A stretch of 64,000 nucleotides of DNA, taken from an uncultured Clostridia bacterium (GTDB lineage: Bacteria > Bacillota > Clostridia > RUG12999). Below the pieces are notes generated by a model that did no database searches, was not told the DNA's origin, and saw only the letters and a program-made list of their open reading frames with translations. Shown here in pieces: positions 45,987 through 56,189 of this stretch. The stretch is from NCBI GenBank assembly GCA_934792465.1, contig CAKVOK010000005.1:25487-89486 (forward strand), given 5' to 3'. Position 1 is the first letter of the stretch. Each line of letters starts with the position of its first letter. Position numbers and translations under genes: made by a program.

Positions 45987-46018
45987 ATGCGGATTTGTAT
46001 ATTACGTCAAATCCGCAT
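45987..46018 (-). terminator. Hairpin terminator after the threonylcarbamoyl-AMP synthase gene
   Basis: ATGCGGATTTG (45987-45997) pairs perfectly with CAAATCCGCAT (46008-46018), giving an 11-bp stem with a 10-base loop. On the minus strand only a weak T-rich run (ATTATTTTGG) follows. Confidence 0.6.
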
Positions 46019-46027
46019 ATATTCTCT

Positions 46028-47023
46028 TTATCTTATATCAAATCCGGCGGATTTATATATCCTGTTGCGCACGCCTGCGCCTATTCCGTTTTCCTCCGGC
46101 ATCCCGCAAAGAATCTCGTCAACACCCGATTTATCGAAATCGCGCAGTGCCGAAAACATTTTCGCCGCCATATCCTCCGCATTTTCTCCCCAGTGTATGA
46201 TACATTCGCATTCATACTCACTGCCGTCTTTGCAGAATACGCCCGTTTTGATTCCGTTTTTCCTGTTTTCCGCAAGCTTTTCTTCGATTTTTTCTCTCGA
46301 ATTTCCCTCGAAAACAATCACCTTTGCTTTCGGAGCATAGTGCTTGTACTTCATCCCGGGGCATTTCGGCTTGAAATCGCCTGTATGCGGCGCTGTCTTC
46401 TCCTCCGTAATATCCGGCAAAACCTCTTTTAACATTTCATATGTTATTCCGCCCGGCCGAAGTATCATCGGCGGCACCGACGTCGTATCCACTATCGTGG
46501 ATTCTATCCCGATATCCGAATTGTCCGACTTTATTATCATATCTATTCTGCCGTCCAAATCCGCAAACACATCGTCAAATCTCGTCGGGCTCGGTCTGCC
46601 CGAAATATTGGCACTCGGTGCGGCAATAGGCGTACCTGCCGATTCTATAAGCTTTCTTGCGGTCTCGTTGCTCGGCATACGTATGGCAACCGTTTTCAGT
46701 CCTGCCGAAACAACATCGCCGACAGTATCTTTTTTCTTTACTATCACGGTGAGCGGTCCCGGCCAGAATTTTTCAATTATTTTCTTTGCGGATTCATTTA
46801 TATATCCCGTTTTTTCCGTCATTTCCATATCCGACACATGAAGTATCAACGGATTGTCCGACGGTCTTCCCTTTGCCTCGTATATTTTCTTGACTGCGGC
46901 ATCATTGAATCCGTCCGCTCCGAGTCCGTACACGGTTTCGGTCGGGAAAGCCACAAGGCCTCCGTTTTTGATTACCCGACCCGCTTTTTCAATATCACGT
47001 TCGGTAATTATTTCAGTTTTCAT
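46028..47023 (-). CDS. L-threonylcarbamoyladenylate synthase (Sua5/YwlC type)
   Basis: The 331-residue protein has an N-terminal YrdC/Sua5 catalytic domain (about 10-205; AFPTETVYGLGADG, KGRPSDNPLILHV, SANISGRPSPT) and a C-terminal Sua5 domain (about 225-331; CPGMKYKHYAPKAKV). It makes threonylcarbamoyl-AMP from threonine, bicarbonate and ATP for the t6A modification of tRNA position 37. It overlaps the cysteine desulfurase by 4 bp. Confidence 0.95.
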   Translation of the reverse strand: MKTEIITERDIEKAGRVIKNGGLVAFPTETVYGLGADGFNDAAVKKIYEAKGRPSDNPLILHVSDMEMTEKTGYINESAKKIIEKFWPGPLTVIVKKKDTVGDVVSAGLKTVAIRMPSNETARKLIESAGTPIAAPSANISGRPSPTRFDDVFADLDGRIDMIIKSDNSDIGIESTIVDTTSVPPMILRPGGITYEMLKEVLPDITEEKTAPHTGDFKPKCPGMKYKHYAPKAKVIVFEGNSREKIEEKLAENRKNGIKTGVFCKDGSEYECECIIHWGENAEDMAAKMFSALRDFDKSGVDEILCGMPEENGIGAGVRNRIYKSAGFDIR

Positions 47024-48138
47024 CTCATCATCCTTCTTACAGTATCAAGATGTTTTTTAATTGCATTTATGCAGATTTCGACTTCTTCTTCAGTATTGTA
47101 TCTCGAAAAGCTGAAACGCAGTGCGCTGTCCACATATTCGGGCGCAAGCCCCATAGCGGTAAGCACCGGCGACGGAGAAGGAGAATTTGAAGAACACGCC
47201 GAACCCGAAGAAACCATTATGCCTTCCGATTCAAGCATATGGAGCATTACCTCCGACCTCGTACCCCTAAAGGATACGTTGATAATCTGCGGAATTGTAT
47301 TTTCGCCGTTTATTTTTATATCTTTCATACCATCAAGTCCGTGTATGAATGTGTCTTTCAGCCGTTTTGCGTGTTCATATTCCGCACGCATATCCGCAAG
47401 CTCCGCCGCTTCTCCGAAACCGGCAATCCCCGGCAGATTCTGCGTACCCGGCCGAACCTTTTTCTCTTGACCTCCGCCGAAAACACGGGGCGATATGCTG
47501 ACGCCCTTTTTTATATAAAGTGCTCCGCAGCCTTTCGGTCCGTGTATTTTATGGCTGCTTACGCTTATCAAATCCACATCCGCCGGCTCGGCTTTTGTGA
47601 ATGCCTGCACCATATCGCTGTGAATAAGTGCGTGCGGAGCTTTTTTTCTGATAAGCGAAACCGCTTCTTTCATCGGCATTATGCAGCCTGTTTCATTATT
47701 AATATGCATTATGCTGACAAGTGCAACATCATCGCCGAGCAATTCTTCAAGGCAGTTTAAATCTATAATTCCCGACGGCAGCAGATTAACCGTTTTTACA
47801 TTAAACCCCTGCTCGGCAAGCTTCCTCATAGGTGCGGAAACCGCCGGATGCTCCGCTGCGGAGCAAATAACCGTCTTTCTGCCTCCGCCGCGTATTGCGC
47901 CGCCGAAAACCGCCGTATTGTCGCTTTCCGTTCCGCCGGAAGTGAAATATATACAGGATTTGTCCGCATTGAGTTTTTTCGCAATTTTTTCCCTTGCGCT
48001 TTCCATAATCTTTTCCGCTTCCATGCCGGCACTGTGCAGCGAGGAGGGATTTCCGTAGACTTCCGTCATTACCTTATATGCCGCATCTGCCGCTTCCCTG
48101 CACACCGCCGTAGTTGCGGCATTATCAAAATATATCAT
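47020..48138 (-). CDS. Cysteine desulfurase (class V aminotransferase, NifS/IscS family)
   Basis: The 372-residue PLP enzyme begins MIYFDNAATT. It shows TSGGTESDN, HINNETG, the PLP-binding Lys in SVSSHKIHGPKG (about 196) and the catalytic Cys loop SSGSACSS (about 315). It releases sulfur from cysteine for Fe-S clusters or tRNA thiolation. It is translationally coupled with the threonylcarbamoyl-AMP synthase gene, so tRNA thiolation is a likely use. A GGAGG ribosome site precedes the ATG. Confidence 0.95.
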   Translation of the reverse strand: MIYFDNAATTAVCREAADAAYKVMTEVYGNPSSLHSAGMEAEKIMESAREKIAKKLNADKSCIYFTSGGTESDNTAVFGGAIRGGGRKTVICSAAEHPAVSAPMRKLAEQGFNVKTVNLLPSGIIDLNCLEELLGDDVALVSIMHINNETGCIMPMKEAVSLIRKKAPHALIHSDMVQAFTKAEPADVDLISVSSHKIHGPKGCGALYIKKGVSISPRVFGGGQEKKVRPGTQNLPGIAGFGEAAELADMRAEYEHAKRLKDTFIHGLDGMKDIKINGENTIPQIINVSFRGTRSEVMLHMLESEGIMVSSGSACSSNSPSPSPVLTAMGLAPEYVDSALRFSFSRYNTEEEVEICINAIKKHLDTVRRMMR

Positions 48139-48163
48139 TTACAAAGCCTCCGAAACAGCACCG

Positions 48164-51034
48164 TTAATCATCGAACAAGGATTTGATTTCGCTTAGGCTC
48201 ATGGACGAGATAAGCGTTTCTCCCGTTTCTATAACGCTGTCTATCATATTCTGCTTAACCTTTTGCAGGTTACATATTTTTTCTTCTATAGTGCCTTTTG
48301 TAACAAGCTTTAATACCTGAACCGTCTTTGTCTGACCTATGCGGTGCGCACGGTCGGTCGCTTGGTTTTCAACAGCCGGATTCCACCACGGATCGTAATG
48401 AATTACCATATCCGCTCCCGTGAGATTAAGACCCGTTCCGCCGGCTTTCAGCGAGATAAGGAATACGTCGCACGCTCCGCCGTTGAACTCGTTTACCAAA
48501 TTAAGCCTTTCACGGCTTTTCGTATTTCCGTCAAGATAGAAATGGTCTATTCCGCTCATACGCAGCATACCGGAAATAATCGACAGCATAGACGTAAACT
48601 GCGAGAACACAAGAATACGGTGTCCCGACATAACGGCTTCCTCGATAATTTCTTTCAGCATATCCAGCTTTCCGCTGCCGCCTTCGTAGTTTTCCACAAA
48701 CAATGCCGGATGGCAGCAAATCTGGCGCAGTCTTGTAATTATAGCAAGAATCTCTATTCTGTTTCTGTTGAATCCGCCGTCCGCCGAAAGAACATCTATC
48801 CGGTCCTTCGCTTCGGACGCATATGCCGCATAAAGCGAACGCTGCGTAGGTTCAAGCTCGCATACCATATAACTCTCGATTTTTTCGGGCAGTTCGCTCA
48901 TAACCTGAGATTTAAGTCTGCGCAGTATAAACGGTCTGGTATGGCGCAGCAAATCCTCCAGTGCGATGCGGTCTTCTTCCTTTATAATCGGTATTTCGTA
49001 CGTTTTTCTGAACTTATGCCTGCCGTAAAGATAACCGGGCATTATAAAATCGAATATCGACCACAATTCCGTAAGTGTATTTTCGAGCGGTGTACCCGTA
49101 AGGGCAAAGAACGAACCGGCTTTTATCTTCTTAACAACCTTTGCGTTTATCGTATTCGGGTTTTTAATATGCTGTGCTTCATCTATGAAACAATATGCAA
49201 ACTCATATTTTATGTAGTTGCTTATATCCCTGCGCAAAAGTCCGTATGAAGTTATCACAAAATGATAACCGTCTATTTTCCTTTCCGCATGGCTTCTCTC
49301 AGACGGCGTTCCGGACACTATCACGGACTTTGCCTGCGGAGCGAATTTCTCTATTTCAGACTGCCAGTTGTAAAGCAGCGATGTCGGTGCTACGATAAGC
49401 GTAGGTTTCTGCGTTTTTTCGTATTCGCTCATTACGAACGCAATCGCCTGCAATGTTTTACCTAAACCCATCTCATCGGCAAGTATTCCGCCGAGTTTGA
49501 ACTGTGCCAGCAGTTTAAGCCACTTAAATCCGACTACCTGATACGGTCTTAAAACGCTTTCCATGTTCGGCGGAAGCTTGAAATCTTCAACATCAACATT
49601 ATTAAATTTATCTATAAAATGTTCAAAGTATATATCTCTCGAAAGGCTTATGCTGTCGCTGTTTAAGCTATTCAGGAAAAATGCACGGCTGAGCGGTGCC
49701 GAGAACGAGGCGTCCTCATCGACGGTTGCGTCCAGCTCGTCTATAAGCTTCACGGTGTTCTTTATTCCGTTTGCGTTAAGGTCGATAAACGAGCCGTCTT
49801 TCAGTCTGTGGAATTTCTTTTTTTCCTTAACCGAACGCAGAACATCCGCAATCTCTTCCTTTGATATATCATCGAAAGTCATGTCGAATTCAAGCAGATT
49901 CCCGGACGAAACGCTGACACCGATACTGCTTTTCGCCGGTGCTATAACACGCTGATTGAACGTATCGGAATAATATATCTCGCCGAACTGCTTCAGTGCC
50001 GCTATTCCCTCCGTCAAAAACGTATATATTTTTTCATCGTCATAGAGGTACAAATATCCCTTTTCCGGGTGAAATCCCATGGCAGCAGCCGTTCTTATAA
50101 AGTTGTTTTCACTGCGTCTGTCACGAAGCAGAACCTTGCCTTCTATAACCGGTTTTTCTCCGGCAAAATGGTTAAATTCCGCACTTTCGTAGCAGAAGCA
50201 GGCTTTAACTTTAATATACCCCTCCGGGGTTTTGTCGATATAAAGCTTCACAGCCAAATCACCCATTATAACGTCACGTTTCACGTTTGCGTCTATCTTT
50301 AGTTTCGCTGCGCTGCGGAGCTTCGGCATAAGGTGCGTTATGACCTTCGTCTTGTCCTCCGGCAAAAACGTTATATACGGTTCTTTCATTGTATTGTACG
50401 CCTTTAAAAGCGCACTCAGGCAGCCTGCCTGCTCAATCGACACCACATATATATTATCGTTGTAAAGGCAAACTCCGCAGTCTGAGGATATAGGCTCTAT
50501 CATAAGGCAGTCCTCAAAATCTATGCGATATTGATTATCCGACTTTGAAAGGCTCAAATCTATCGGGATATTATCGTTTATCACCTTGGTGTGCGGATGG
50601 TATCTGCCGTTTATGAATATGTCCGTTTCCACGCCCTCCAGCTCACGTATTACAGCCGTTTTCAAGTTCCCGGTAAGTTCAAATTCCTTTTGCTGCGACG
50701 CAAGCTCCGGCTTTTTCCTTGATGCAACGACCAGAAGATTTATAAGCCCTTTAATCTCAGGTTCAAACACATGACGGCTGTCGTCAAACACAAAGTTTTT
50801 GCCGTATTCGATATTTCCGTTCGTCCCTATAACGTCAAACAGTTCATAAGCATTTTTAACGACATAAAGCTTGTCTATGCCTATCTTAAAGCCAATCTGT
50901 GCAGTAAAATCATCGGACTGCGTACCTATATAAAGCTGCGGAACAAGCTTGACCGTCTGCCTTGCCTTTGTTATTTTAATTGAATGTATATCCAAAATCA
51001 GCTGTCGCGAAGCTGCAATTTCTTTGGTATCCAT
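48164..51034 (-). CDS. SNF2-family DNA/RNA helicase (DEAD/DEAH box)
   Basis: I set the start at 51034 (MDTKEIAAS), eight bases from AAAGGG; an ATG at 51040 is also possible. The about 956-residue protein has an N-terminal SNF2-associated region (about 1-480), then helicase motifs: Walker A DEMGLGKTLQ (about 513), DEAQ motif FIDEAQHIKN, TGTPLEN (about 635), ILVFSQF, and the C-terminal LISLKAGGTGLNLTGAD and DRAHRIGQTK (about 905). Bacterial SNF2 proteins move along DNA or remodel transcription complexes; the exact target is not known. It has no SWIM zinc motif at the N-terminus as far as can be seen. Confidence 0.92.
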   Translation of the reverse strand: MDTKEIAASRQLILDIHSIKITKARQTVKLVPQLYIGTQSDDFTAQIGFKIGIDKLYVVKNAYELFDVIGTNGNIEYGKNFVFDDSRHVFEPEIKGLINLLVVASRKKPELASQQKEFELTGNLKTAVIRELEGVETDIFINGRYHPHTKVINDNIPIDLSLSKSDNQYRIDFEDCLMIEPISSDCGVCLYNDNIYVVSIEQAGCLSALLKAYNTMKEPYITFLPEDKTKVITHLMPKLRSAAKLKIDANVKRDVIMGDLAVKLYIDKTPEGYIKVKACFCYESAEFNHFAGEKPVIEGKVLLRDRRSENNFIRTAAAMGFHPEKGYLYLYDDEKIYTFLTEGIAALKQFGEIYYSDTFNQRVIAPAKSSIGVSVSSGNLLEFDMTFDDISKEEIADVLRSVKEKKKFHRLKDGSFIDLNANGIKNTVKLIDELDATVDEDASFSAPLSRAFFLNSLNSDSISLSRDIYFEHFIDKFNNVDVEDFKLPPNMESVLRPYQVVGFKWLKLLAQFKLGGILADEMGLGKTLQAIAFVMSEYEKTQKPTLIVAPTSLLYNWQSEIEKFAPQAKSVIVSGTPSERSHAERKIDGYHFVITSYGLLRRDISNYIKYEFAYCFIDEAQHIKNPNTINAKVVKKIKAGSFFALTGTPLENTLTELWSIFDFIMPGYLYGRHKFRKTYEIPIIKEEDRIALEDLLRHTRPFILRRLKSQVMSELPEKIESYMVCELEPTQRSLYAAYASEAKDRIDVLSADGGFNRNRIEILAIITRLRQICCHPALFVENYEGGSGKLDMLKEIIEEAVMSGHRILVFSQFTSMLSIISGMLRMSGIDHFYLDGNTKSRERLNLVNEFNGGACDVFLISLKAGGTGLNLTGADMVIHYDPWWNPAVENQATDRAHRIGQTKTVQVLKLVTKGTIEEKICNLQKVKQNMIDSVIETGETLISSMSLSEIKSLFDD

Positions 51035-51063
51035 ATTCATTTCCCTTTCATGAAAAGTGGTGA

Positions 51064-52440
51064 TTAATTCATGACGTAAAACGCTCCGTATGCTTTGTAC
51101 GCCATGTATATATCAGCTTTTGAAGCTGTCTCGAACGGAGAATGCATGGAAAGTATCGCAACTCCGCAGTCTATCGTTTCTATATTGAGGTTTGCCGCAA
51201 ACTGCGCCACCGTACCGCCGCCGCCCTCGTCTACCTTGCCGAGTTCGCCGGTCTGCCATATTACGCCGTTATCGTTGAACAGCTTGCGTATTTTATACAT
51301 AAGCTCTGCCGAAGCATCGTTTGAGCCGCTTTTCCCTCTCGCACCGGTATATTTTGCAACGGCTATGCCCCGTCCCATATACGGAGTATTGTTCTTCTCG
51401 TGAACGCTCGGATACATCGGGTCGAAAGCCGCACTCACGTCTGCCGACAGGCATACCGAAGCCGAAAGGCAGCGGCGAAGCTTCAAATCGTTGTAATCCT
51501 CCTGCATTGCAATAAGCTCCGCAAACGTATTTTCAAAGAATTTCGACTGCATGCCGGTGTTGCCCATTGAGCCGATTTCCTCTTTATCCGCAAGGAAGCA
51601 TACCGAAGTCTTTTCGGGTATGTCCTTCATATCGAGAATTCCCGCAAGAGCCGGATATGCGCAGATTCTGTCGTCCTGACCGTATCCGCCGACAATACTT
51701 CTGTCAAGACCCACATCGGTCGGTGCAAATGCCGGATACGCTTCCAGCTCCGCACTTATGAAATCTTCTTCGCATACACCGTATTTCTCGCAAAGTATTT
51801 TAAGAATATTTTTCTTGACAGAGCTTTTGTCATCATCTTTCAGAGGAATTGAGCCGATAAGTATGCTGAGCTGTTCTCCCTCCACTATTTCCGAAGCCGA
51901 TTTCTTCATCTGTGACGATGCAAGATGAGGCAAAAGGTCCGTCACGCAGAATACGCAGTCATCGCTCGACAAATCAACGTCAAGCACACCGTTTTTCGTA
52001 ACGAAAACGCCGCTTATCGCCAGAGGAATCGTTGTCCACTGATATTTTTTTATTCCGCCGTAATAATGAGTCTTGAAAAATGCCGAACCGCTGTCCTCAT
52101 ATACGGGAACCTGTTTCAAATCCAATCTCGGCGAATCTATATGCGCCGCAACAATATTGCAGCCGCCGCTTACTTTTTCTCTGCCTATTACCGCCAGGAA
52201 AATATTCTTGCCTTTATTTTCAAAATAAACCTTGTCGCCCGGTTTCAAATCGGACATTTTCTCCGCCGGCTTAAATCCTGCGTTTTCCGCAAGCTCCATT
52301 GCGTATTTCACACATCTGCGTTCCGTTACGCCGTTTTTCAAAAACTTTTTATATCCCTCGGAAAAGGTCATTATTTCTTTCTGCATTTCCTCGTCCGCTT
52401 CTTCCCATACGTTTTTCGTTTTAAATTCTGTATCCTTCAC
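51064..52440 (-). CDS. M18-family aminopeptidase
   Basis: The 458-residue protein starts at a GTG after GGAGGAATTTAAC. M18 features are visible: metal ligands His and Asp in AAHIDSPRLDLK (about 97), the catalytic pair in CFLADKEEIGSMGNTG (about 286) and the C-terminal ligand His in AILSMHSPFE (about 433). M18 enzymes are zinc-dependent dodecameric peptidases that remove acidic or neutral N-terminal residues in the cytoplasm. It lies between the SNF2 helicase and the lytic transglycosylase. Confidence 0.94.
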   Translation of the reverse strand: MKDTEFKTKNVWEEADEEMQKEIMTFSEGYKKFLKNGVTERRCVKYAMELAENAGFKPAEKMSDLKPGDKVYFENKGKNIFLAVIGREKVSGGCNIVAAHIDSPRLDLKQVPVYEDSGSAFFKTHYYGGIKKYQWTTIPLAISGVFVTKNGVLDVDLSSDDCVFCVTDLLPHLASSQMKKSASEIVEGEQLSILIGSIPLKDDDKSSVKKNILKILCEKYGVCEEDFISAELEAYPAFAPTDVGLDRSIVGGYGQDDRICAYPALAGILDMKDIPEKTSVCFLADKEEIGSMGNTGMQSKFFENTFAELIAMQEDYNDLKLRRCLSASVCLSADVSAAFDPMYPSVHEKNNTPYMGRGIAVAKYTGARGKSGSNDASAELMYKIRKLFNDNGVIWQTGELGKVDEGGGGTVAQFAANLNIETIDCGVAILSMHSPFETASKADIYMAYKAYGAFYVMN

Positions 52441-52452
52441 GTTAAATTCCTC

Positions 52453-52992
52453 CTAATCATACAGGTTTTTATATTTTTCATAATACTTCAAGGTTTTCGC
52501 AACATATGTTTTGGTTTCCTCAAATTCTATTTTATCAATATCAAGTTCATCTTTTCCCGAATTTTCAAGCCATTTTTTCACGTTGCCGCCGCCCGCATTG
52601 TAAGAAGCAAGCGCAAGCACCAAATCTCCGCCGTTGTCGTTCAAAAGCTTGGATATATACCACGTACCTATATTTATATTTATCTCGGGATTGTATATAT
52701 TAAAATCTTCGTGCATATTCATTTTTTCCGCTGCCCATTTCGCAGTTTCGTCCGTAACCTGCATAAGTCCCTTGGCATCCGCATGAGAACGGGCATATTC
52801 ATTGAAAGAGCTTTCGGCTTTTATTATTGAATATACAAGATATTTGTCAACATCGTATTCTGCCGCCGCTTTCTCCACATATTCCGAATATTTCAGCGGA
52901 TATATATAATTCTTTTCGACATATCCGTGTGAAAATGCAAACATGAGAACGACAGCCGCAAGTATAATTATAATTTTTTTAAGTTTCAACAA
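52453..52992 (-). CDS. Lytic transglycosylase (SLT family)
   Basis: The 179-residue protein starts at a TTG with AAGGAG five to eight bases upstream (two successive TTG codons are possible). It has an N-terminal membrane anchor (about 6-23) and an SLT domain (about 40-165) with the catalytic Glu in IIKAESSFNEYARSHADAKGLMQV and the ALASYNAGGGNVKKW motif. It cleaves peptidoglycan between MurNAc and GlcNAc. It overlaps the end of coaE by 14 bp. Confidence 0.94.
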   Translation of the reverse strand: MLKLKKIIIILAAVVLMFAFSHGYVEKNYIYPLKYSEYVEKAAAEYDVDKYLVYSIIKAESSFNEYARSHADAKGLMQVTDETAKWAAEKMNMHEDFNIYNPEININIGTWYISKLLNDNGGDLVLALASYNAGGGNVKKWLENSGKDELDIDKIEFEETKTYVAKTLKYYEKYKNLYD

Positions 52993-53560
52993 TAACGCTC
53001 CTTAAATTCTCCGTATTCCCGTTGTTTTCCCAAACAATGTCGGCACGTGACACGAGATATTCCTGCGGTTTTTGCGCCGCAATCCGTTTTTTCGCCAGCT
53101 CCTCGCTTATGCCGTCACGCCTGACGATGCGTTCAATCCGCAAGTCCTCATCGGCAGTCACAACCGCCGTTTTATCACACAATTCAAGTATTTCCGGGCA
53201 ATCGAACAGCAGCGGTGCATCTATCACGCACAGGCTGTCTTTATGCTCGTTTACAAGTTTCTTTGTAACCGCAAAAATTTCCGAATGAGTTATTTCGTTA
53301 AGCTTTTCAAGCTTTTCTTTATCGCTGAAAACGATTTCCGCAAGCTTTTTTCTGTTCAGCGTACCGTCATTTTGCAAAATACCGTTTCCGAAATACGCAA
53401 CTATTTTTTTATATGCCGTTTCTCCCGGAGCAACTATATCTCTTGCTATTTTATCCGCATCAATAATATATGCGCCGTATTCATGAAGTATCACGGCAAC
53501 TGTGGATTTTCCGCTGCCGCTGCCGCCCGTCAGTCCCAGCACCTTAACCTTTTGCAGCAT
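52979..53560 (-). CDS. coaE: Dephospho-CoA kinase
   Basis: I set the start at the ATG at 53560 (MLQKVKVLGLTGG); a longer frame begins inside polA. The 193-residue protein has the P-loop GLTGGSGSGKST, IIDADKIARDIV and IDAPLLFD, which define CoaE. It phosphorylates dephospho-CoA in the last step of CoA synthesis. It overlaps the end of polA by 17 bp, a common clostridial arrangement. Confidence 0.96.
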   Translation of the reverse strand: MLQKVKVLGLTGGSGSGKSTVAVILHEYGAYIIDADKIARDIVAPGETAYKKIVAYFGNGILQNDGTLNRKKLAEIVFSDKEKLEKLNEITHSEIFAVTKKLVNEHKDSLCVIDAPLLFDCPEILELCDKTAVVTADEDLRIERIVRRDGISEELAKKRIAAQKPQEYLVSRADIVWENNGNTENLRSVIVET

Positions 53561-56189
53561 ACCAATTATCTCCTTTATTAATATCAACGGTGAGCGGTAC
53601 GCTTAAGCCTGCGGCGTGTTCCATATTCTCACGCAGTATTTTCATAACCTCGTCCGCCTCCGGTTTATACGCTTCCACTATAAGTTCGTCATGCACCTGC
53701 AAAATCAGCCGTGATTTCATTTTCTTTTCTTTCAGTGCATTATACACCTTGACCATAGCAAGCTTGATTATATCCGCTGCGCTGCCCTGTATCGGCGTAT
53801 TCAATGCCACGCGCTCGCCGAACGAACGCACGGCGAATTTGGAATCTTTAAGCTCCGGAATATATCTGCGTCTTTTGAGTATTGTTTCGACGTATCCGTT
53901 TTCCTTTGCAAATTCAACTATATCCGACATATATTTTTTGATTTTCGGATAATGGTCGAGATAACCTTCAATATATTGTTTCGCCATTTTCTTCGTTATC
54001 TTCAAATCCCCCGCAAGTGCAAAATCGCTGATTCCGTATACGATACCAAAATTAACGGCTTTTGCGTTTGAACGCATTTCGTGCGTAACCTCTTCAAGCG
54101 GCACGTTAAACACCTGCGAAGCCGTTATCGCATGAATATCGTCCTCGGATTTAAATGCGTTTATCATGGTTTCATCGCCCGAAATATGCGCAAGCACACG
54201 CAATTCAATCTGCGAATAATCGGCATCTATCAAAACATACTCGGAGCTTTGCGCCGTAAACATCTTTCTTATTTCCCTGCCGAGTTCCATTCTTACCGGG
54301 ATATTCTGCAAATTCGGTTCGGTGGAGCTTATTCTGCCGGTCGCCGTAACCGTCTGATTGAATTTTGAATGAATCTTCCCGTCTGCCTTGTTTATTACAT
54401 CTATAAGACCGTCCGCATACGTGCTTTTCAGCTTCACAAGCGTGCGGTATTCCTTTATATAATTTATAATTTCATGTTGGTCGGAAAGCTTCTCCAATAC
54501 GTCAGAATCAGTACTGTAGCCCGTTTTTGTTTTCCTTATCACTTTAAGTCCGAGTTTTTCAAACAGTATTTCGCCGAGCTGCTTTGTCGAATTTATATTA
54601 AATTCTTCACCGGCGATATTATATATTTCTTTTTTGCAGAACTCAATCGAATCCTGCAACAGCGTTCCGAACTCCGCAAGGCTTTTCGTATCTACCTTAA
54701 ATCCCACAATTTCCATATCCGCAAGCACACGGCAGAGCGGAAATTCGATATCATAAAGCAGTTTTTCCTGTCCGTTTTTCTTTATGTCGTCCTCCAGCCG
54801 TTTCTTTAATATGAACATACCCTCCGTCAGGCTGTAGCCGTATTCGCAGAGCCTTTGCTCGGGGATTTCAAGCGGTGAAAGCTGCTTTTTGCCTTTGCCG
54901 AATACTCCCTCATACGTTTCAAATCCGCACATGGCGCCTATATCGTAATTCTTTCTCGTAGGGTCGTCTATATATGCGGCAATCGAAGTATCGAATACAT
55001 TTCCGTTTATCTCCGTATCGTAGGAATGTAAAAGAACAATATCGTCTTTTAAGCTGTGCGATATTTTCTCGCCCGTACAGGTAAATATTCCGGAAATATC
55101 CTCAATTCCGTAATTTGCAAAAAGTCCCTCGCCCATAATAAAGCAATAATATTTCCGCTCCGTGCGGACACTTACCGCACACGGCATACCGCCGTTTAAA
55201 AATATATAATAAGCGAAATTTCCCGATTCCGAAATTTCTTTCACTGCCGTTTCGGCAGCTTCTTTCGTATTTACAACAATCGTTTCTACCTTTTCGAGAG
55301 TTTCCTTTTTCACACTCTTCGAGGGTTTCAGATTAAGCTTATCCAGCATCTTGGAAAATTCCAGTCTTGTCAGAATCTCCGCAAGCTTCTCGTCGTTATA
55401 CGGCTTTGTTTCAAAATCGGCAAGCGTATTTTCAAGCGGCACATTCCTGTCTATCGTTGCAAGAAAATAACTGAGATATGCCGAATCTTTGCCGTTTTCG
55501 AGTTTCTGCCGAACGCTGCCTTTCATATTTTCTATATTTGCGTAAACACCGTCCAGCGTTTCGTATTCGTTTAGAAGCTTAACGGCTGTTTTCTCCCCTA
55601 TTCCCGGCACGCCCGGAATATTATCCGAGCTGTCGCCCATAAGGCTCTTTAAATCTATAACCTGTTTCGGTGTTATTCCGTATTTTTCCTTTATTCTTTC
55701 CGGTGTCATAAGTTCCGTCGAGGTTACTCCGAAACGTGTTGACGGTATGGAAATATTCACGCCGTTTCCGGCAAGTTGAAGCGAATCCCTGTCGCCCGTA
55801 ACTATAAGACATTCCACGTTTTCCTCTTCGCATTTTTTTGCGACCGTTCCTATAAGGTCGTCCGCTTCATATCCCTCAAGGCTTATGCAGGCAATATTCA
55901 TGGCGGCGAGAACCTCTTTCAGCACAGGCATCTGCACGTGCAGTTCCTCCGGCATTCCCTTTCGGTTCGCCTTGTATCCGTCATATTTTTTGTGGCGGAA
56001 CGTGGGCGCTTTGAGGTCGAAAGCAATAACCGTATAATCCGGATTTTCCGACTGAGTATACTTAAGAAGTATATTCAAAAAACCGTAAATTGCGTTCGTA
56101 TAAAGTCCGTCGCCCGTAGAAAGCAGACTTACCCCGTAAAACGCACGGTTTACTATGCTGTTGCCGTCAAGAATAAGTAATTTTTTCAT
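53544..56189 (-). CDS. polA: DNA polymerase I
   Basis: The 881-residue protein has a 5'-3' exonuclease domain (about 1-290; LDGNSIVNRAFYG, VTGDRDSLQL, GIGEKTAVKLL), a degenerate proofreading domain (about 300-470, lacking the usual acidic cluster) and a family A polymerase domain: motif A DADYSQIELRVLAH (about 660), motif B RSNAKAVNFGIVYG and motif C LQVHDELIVEA (about 838). It acts in Okazaki fragment processing and repair. The start overlaps the stop of the preceding kinase gene. Confidence 0.97.
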   Translation of the reverse strand: MKKLLILDGNSIVNRAFYGVSLLSTGDGLYTNAIYGFLNILLKYTQSENPDYTVIAFDLKAPTFRHKKYDGYKANRKGMPEELHVQMPVLKEVLAAMNIACISLEGYEADDLIGTVAKKCEEENVECLIVTGDRDSLQLAGNGVNISIPSTRFGVTSTELMTPERIKEKYGITPKQVIDLKSLMGDSSDNIPGVPGIGEKTAVKLLNEYETLDGVYANIENMKGSVRQKLENGKDSAYLSYFLATIDRNVPLENTLADFETKPYNDEKLAEILTRLEFSKMLDKLNLKPSKSVKKETLEKVETIVVNTKEAAETAVKEISESGNFAYYIFLNGGMPCAVSVRTERKYYCFIMGEGLFANYGIEDISGIFTCTGEKISHSLKDDIVLLHSYDTEINGNVFDTSIAAYIDDPTRKNYDIGAMCGFETYEGVFGKGKKQLSPLEIPEQRLCEYGYSLTEGMFILKKRLEDDIKKNGQEKLLYDIEFPLCRVLADMEIVGFKVDTKSLAEFGTLLQDSIEFCKKEIYNIAGEEFNINSTKQLGEILFEKLGLKVIRKTKTGYSTDSDVLEKLSDQHEIINYIKEYRTLVKLKSTYADGLIDVINKADGKIHSKFNQTVTATGRISSTEPNLQNIPVRMELGREIRKMFTAQSSEYVLIDADYSQIELRVLAHISGDETMINAFKSEDDIHAITASQVFNVPLEEVTHEMRSNAKAVNFGIVYGISDFALAGDLKITKKMAKQYIEGYLDHYPKIKKYMSDIVEFAKENGYVETILKRRRYIPELKDSKFAVRSFGERVALNTPIQGSAADIIKLAMVKVYNALKEKKMKSRLILQVHDELIVEAYKPEADEVMKILRENMEHAAGLSVPLTVDINKGDNWYAAKG